Shown piece by piece: positions 40,274-40,295 of a stretch of 40,295 nucleotides of DNA. The translations under genes and the position numbers were made by a program. A model generated the notes under the pieces. The model was not told the origin of the DNA and did no database searches. It saw only the letters and a list, made by a program, of their open reading frames with translations. The stretch's first letter is position 1; every line of letters starts with the position of its first letter. The DNA comes from an uncultured Lachnospiraceae bacterium (lineage in GTDB: Bacteria; Bacillota; Clostridia; Lachnospirales; Lachnospiraceae): the NCBI GenBank assembly GCA_947588845.1, contig CANQAR010000027.1, positions 1-40,295 on the forward strand, given 5' to 3'.

Positions 40274-40295
40274 ATGAGTACATATGAGGAATTTA
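40274..40295 (+). CDS. start of a probable holin-like small toxin, cut by window edge
   Basis: ATG at 40274 follows GAAAGGGGTGATTATT, a strong ribosome site. The seven visible codons give MSTYEEF, the common N-terminus of short (about 30-residue) hydrophobic holin-like toxins of type I toxin-antitoxin systems in Firmicutes. The membrane segment and antitoxin RNA would lie outside the window. The call depends on only seven residues and the ribosome site. Confidence 0.45.

Overview
The window looks like the chromosome of an endospore-forming member of the Clostridia, most likely Lachnospiraceae (inference). Evidence: spo0A, spoIVB, a spoVB-like flippase and two CotF-like coat genes are present. 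The Firmicutes block yqhY-nusB-xseA-xseB-ispA-dxs-tlyA-nadK-argR-recN-spoIVB is preserved. Base composition is moderate, and the surface-polymer genes are of a DHHW/MBOAT/DUF4358 type common in gut clostridia. No plasmid or phage genes interrupt the first 34.8 kb.

Layout. 1-2.3 kb: nifU (cut by the window edge), nifS and an IscR-type Rrf2 regulator, an Fe-S assembly unit on the minus strand with a strong, apparently autoregulated promoter. 2.4-4.5 kb: a SpoVB-like flippase (+) and two small CotF-like genes (-), one with its ribosome binding site inside a long hairpin. 4.6-7 kb: glgA and spo0A (-), spo0A with its own promoter and three tandem 0A-box-like sites. 7.3-13.7 kb: a three-gene signalling block (degenerate HD-GYP protein and two hybrid histidine kinases) lying between spoIVB and spo0A, which are usually direct neighbours. 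13.9-24.9 kb: spoIVB, a folded intergenic element, then recN back to nusB as one long operon, and yqhY with its own promoter and terminator. 25-28.8 kb: prfC (-), pyrBI (+, enteric-type catalytic and regulatory subunits) and folA (-).

28.9-33.6 kb: a MITE-like element followed by a cell-surface acylation cluster (DHHW protein, MBOAT acyltransferase, membrane-anchored SGNH hydrolase, DUF4358 lipoprotein). 33.7-34.8 kb: an ArsR repressor and SdpI-like membrane protein pair arranged like sdpRI, with two 22-bp palindromic operators flanking the promoter. 34.84 kb: tRNA-Thr(CGT).

35-39.2 kb: a decayed prophage or phage satellite beside the tRNA. It keeps an intact-looking CI/Cro switch with three operators, an excisionase-type protein, a truncated Prim-Pol, terS, a terL broken by an internal deletion, and a head-tail connector. 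It has no integrase, portal, protease or capsid gene. 39.3 kb to the end: a Uma2-family nuclease, about 420 bp of repeat-rich non-coding DNA, and the first seven codons of what looks like a holin-like small toxin, cut by the window edge.

Main points for follow-up: the kinase/HD block beside spo0A; the multi-hairpin element between recN and spoIVB; the Shine-Dalgarno-sequestering hairpin on a coat gene; the MITE next to folA; and the compact phage remnant with its preserved switch. All functional calls come from reading the sequence and family knowledge; no database search was run.
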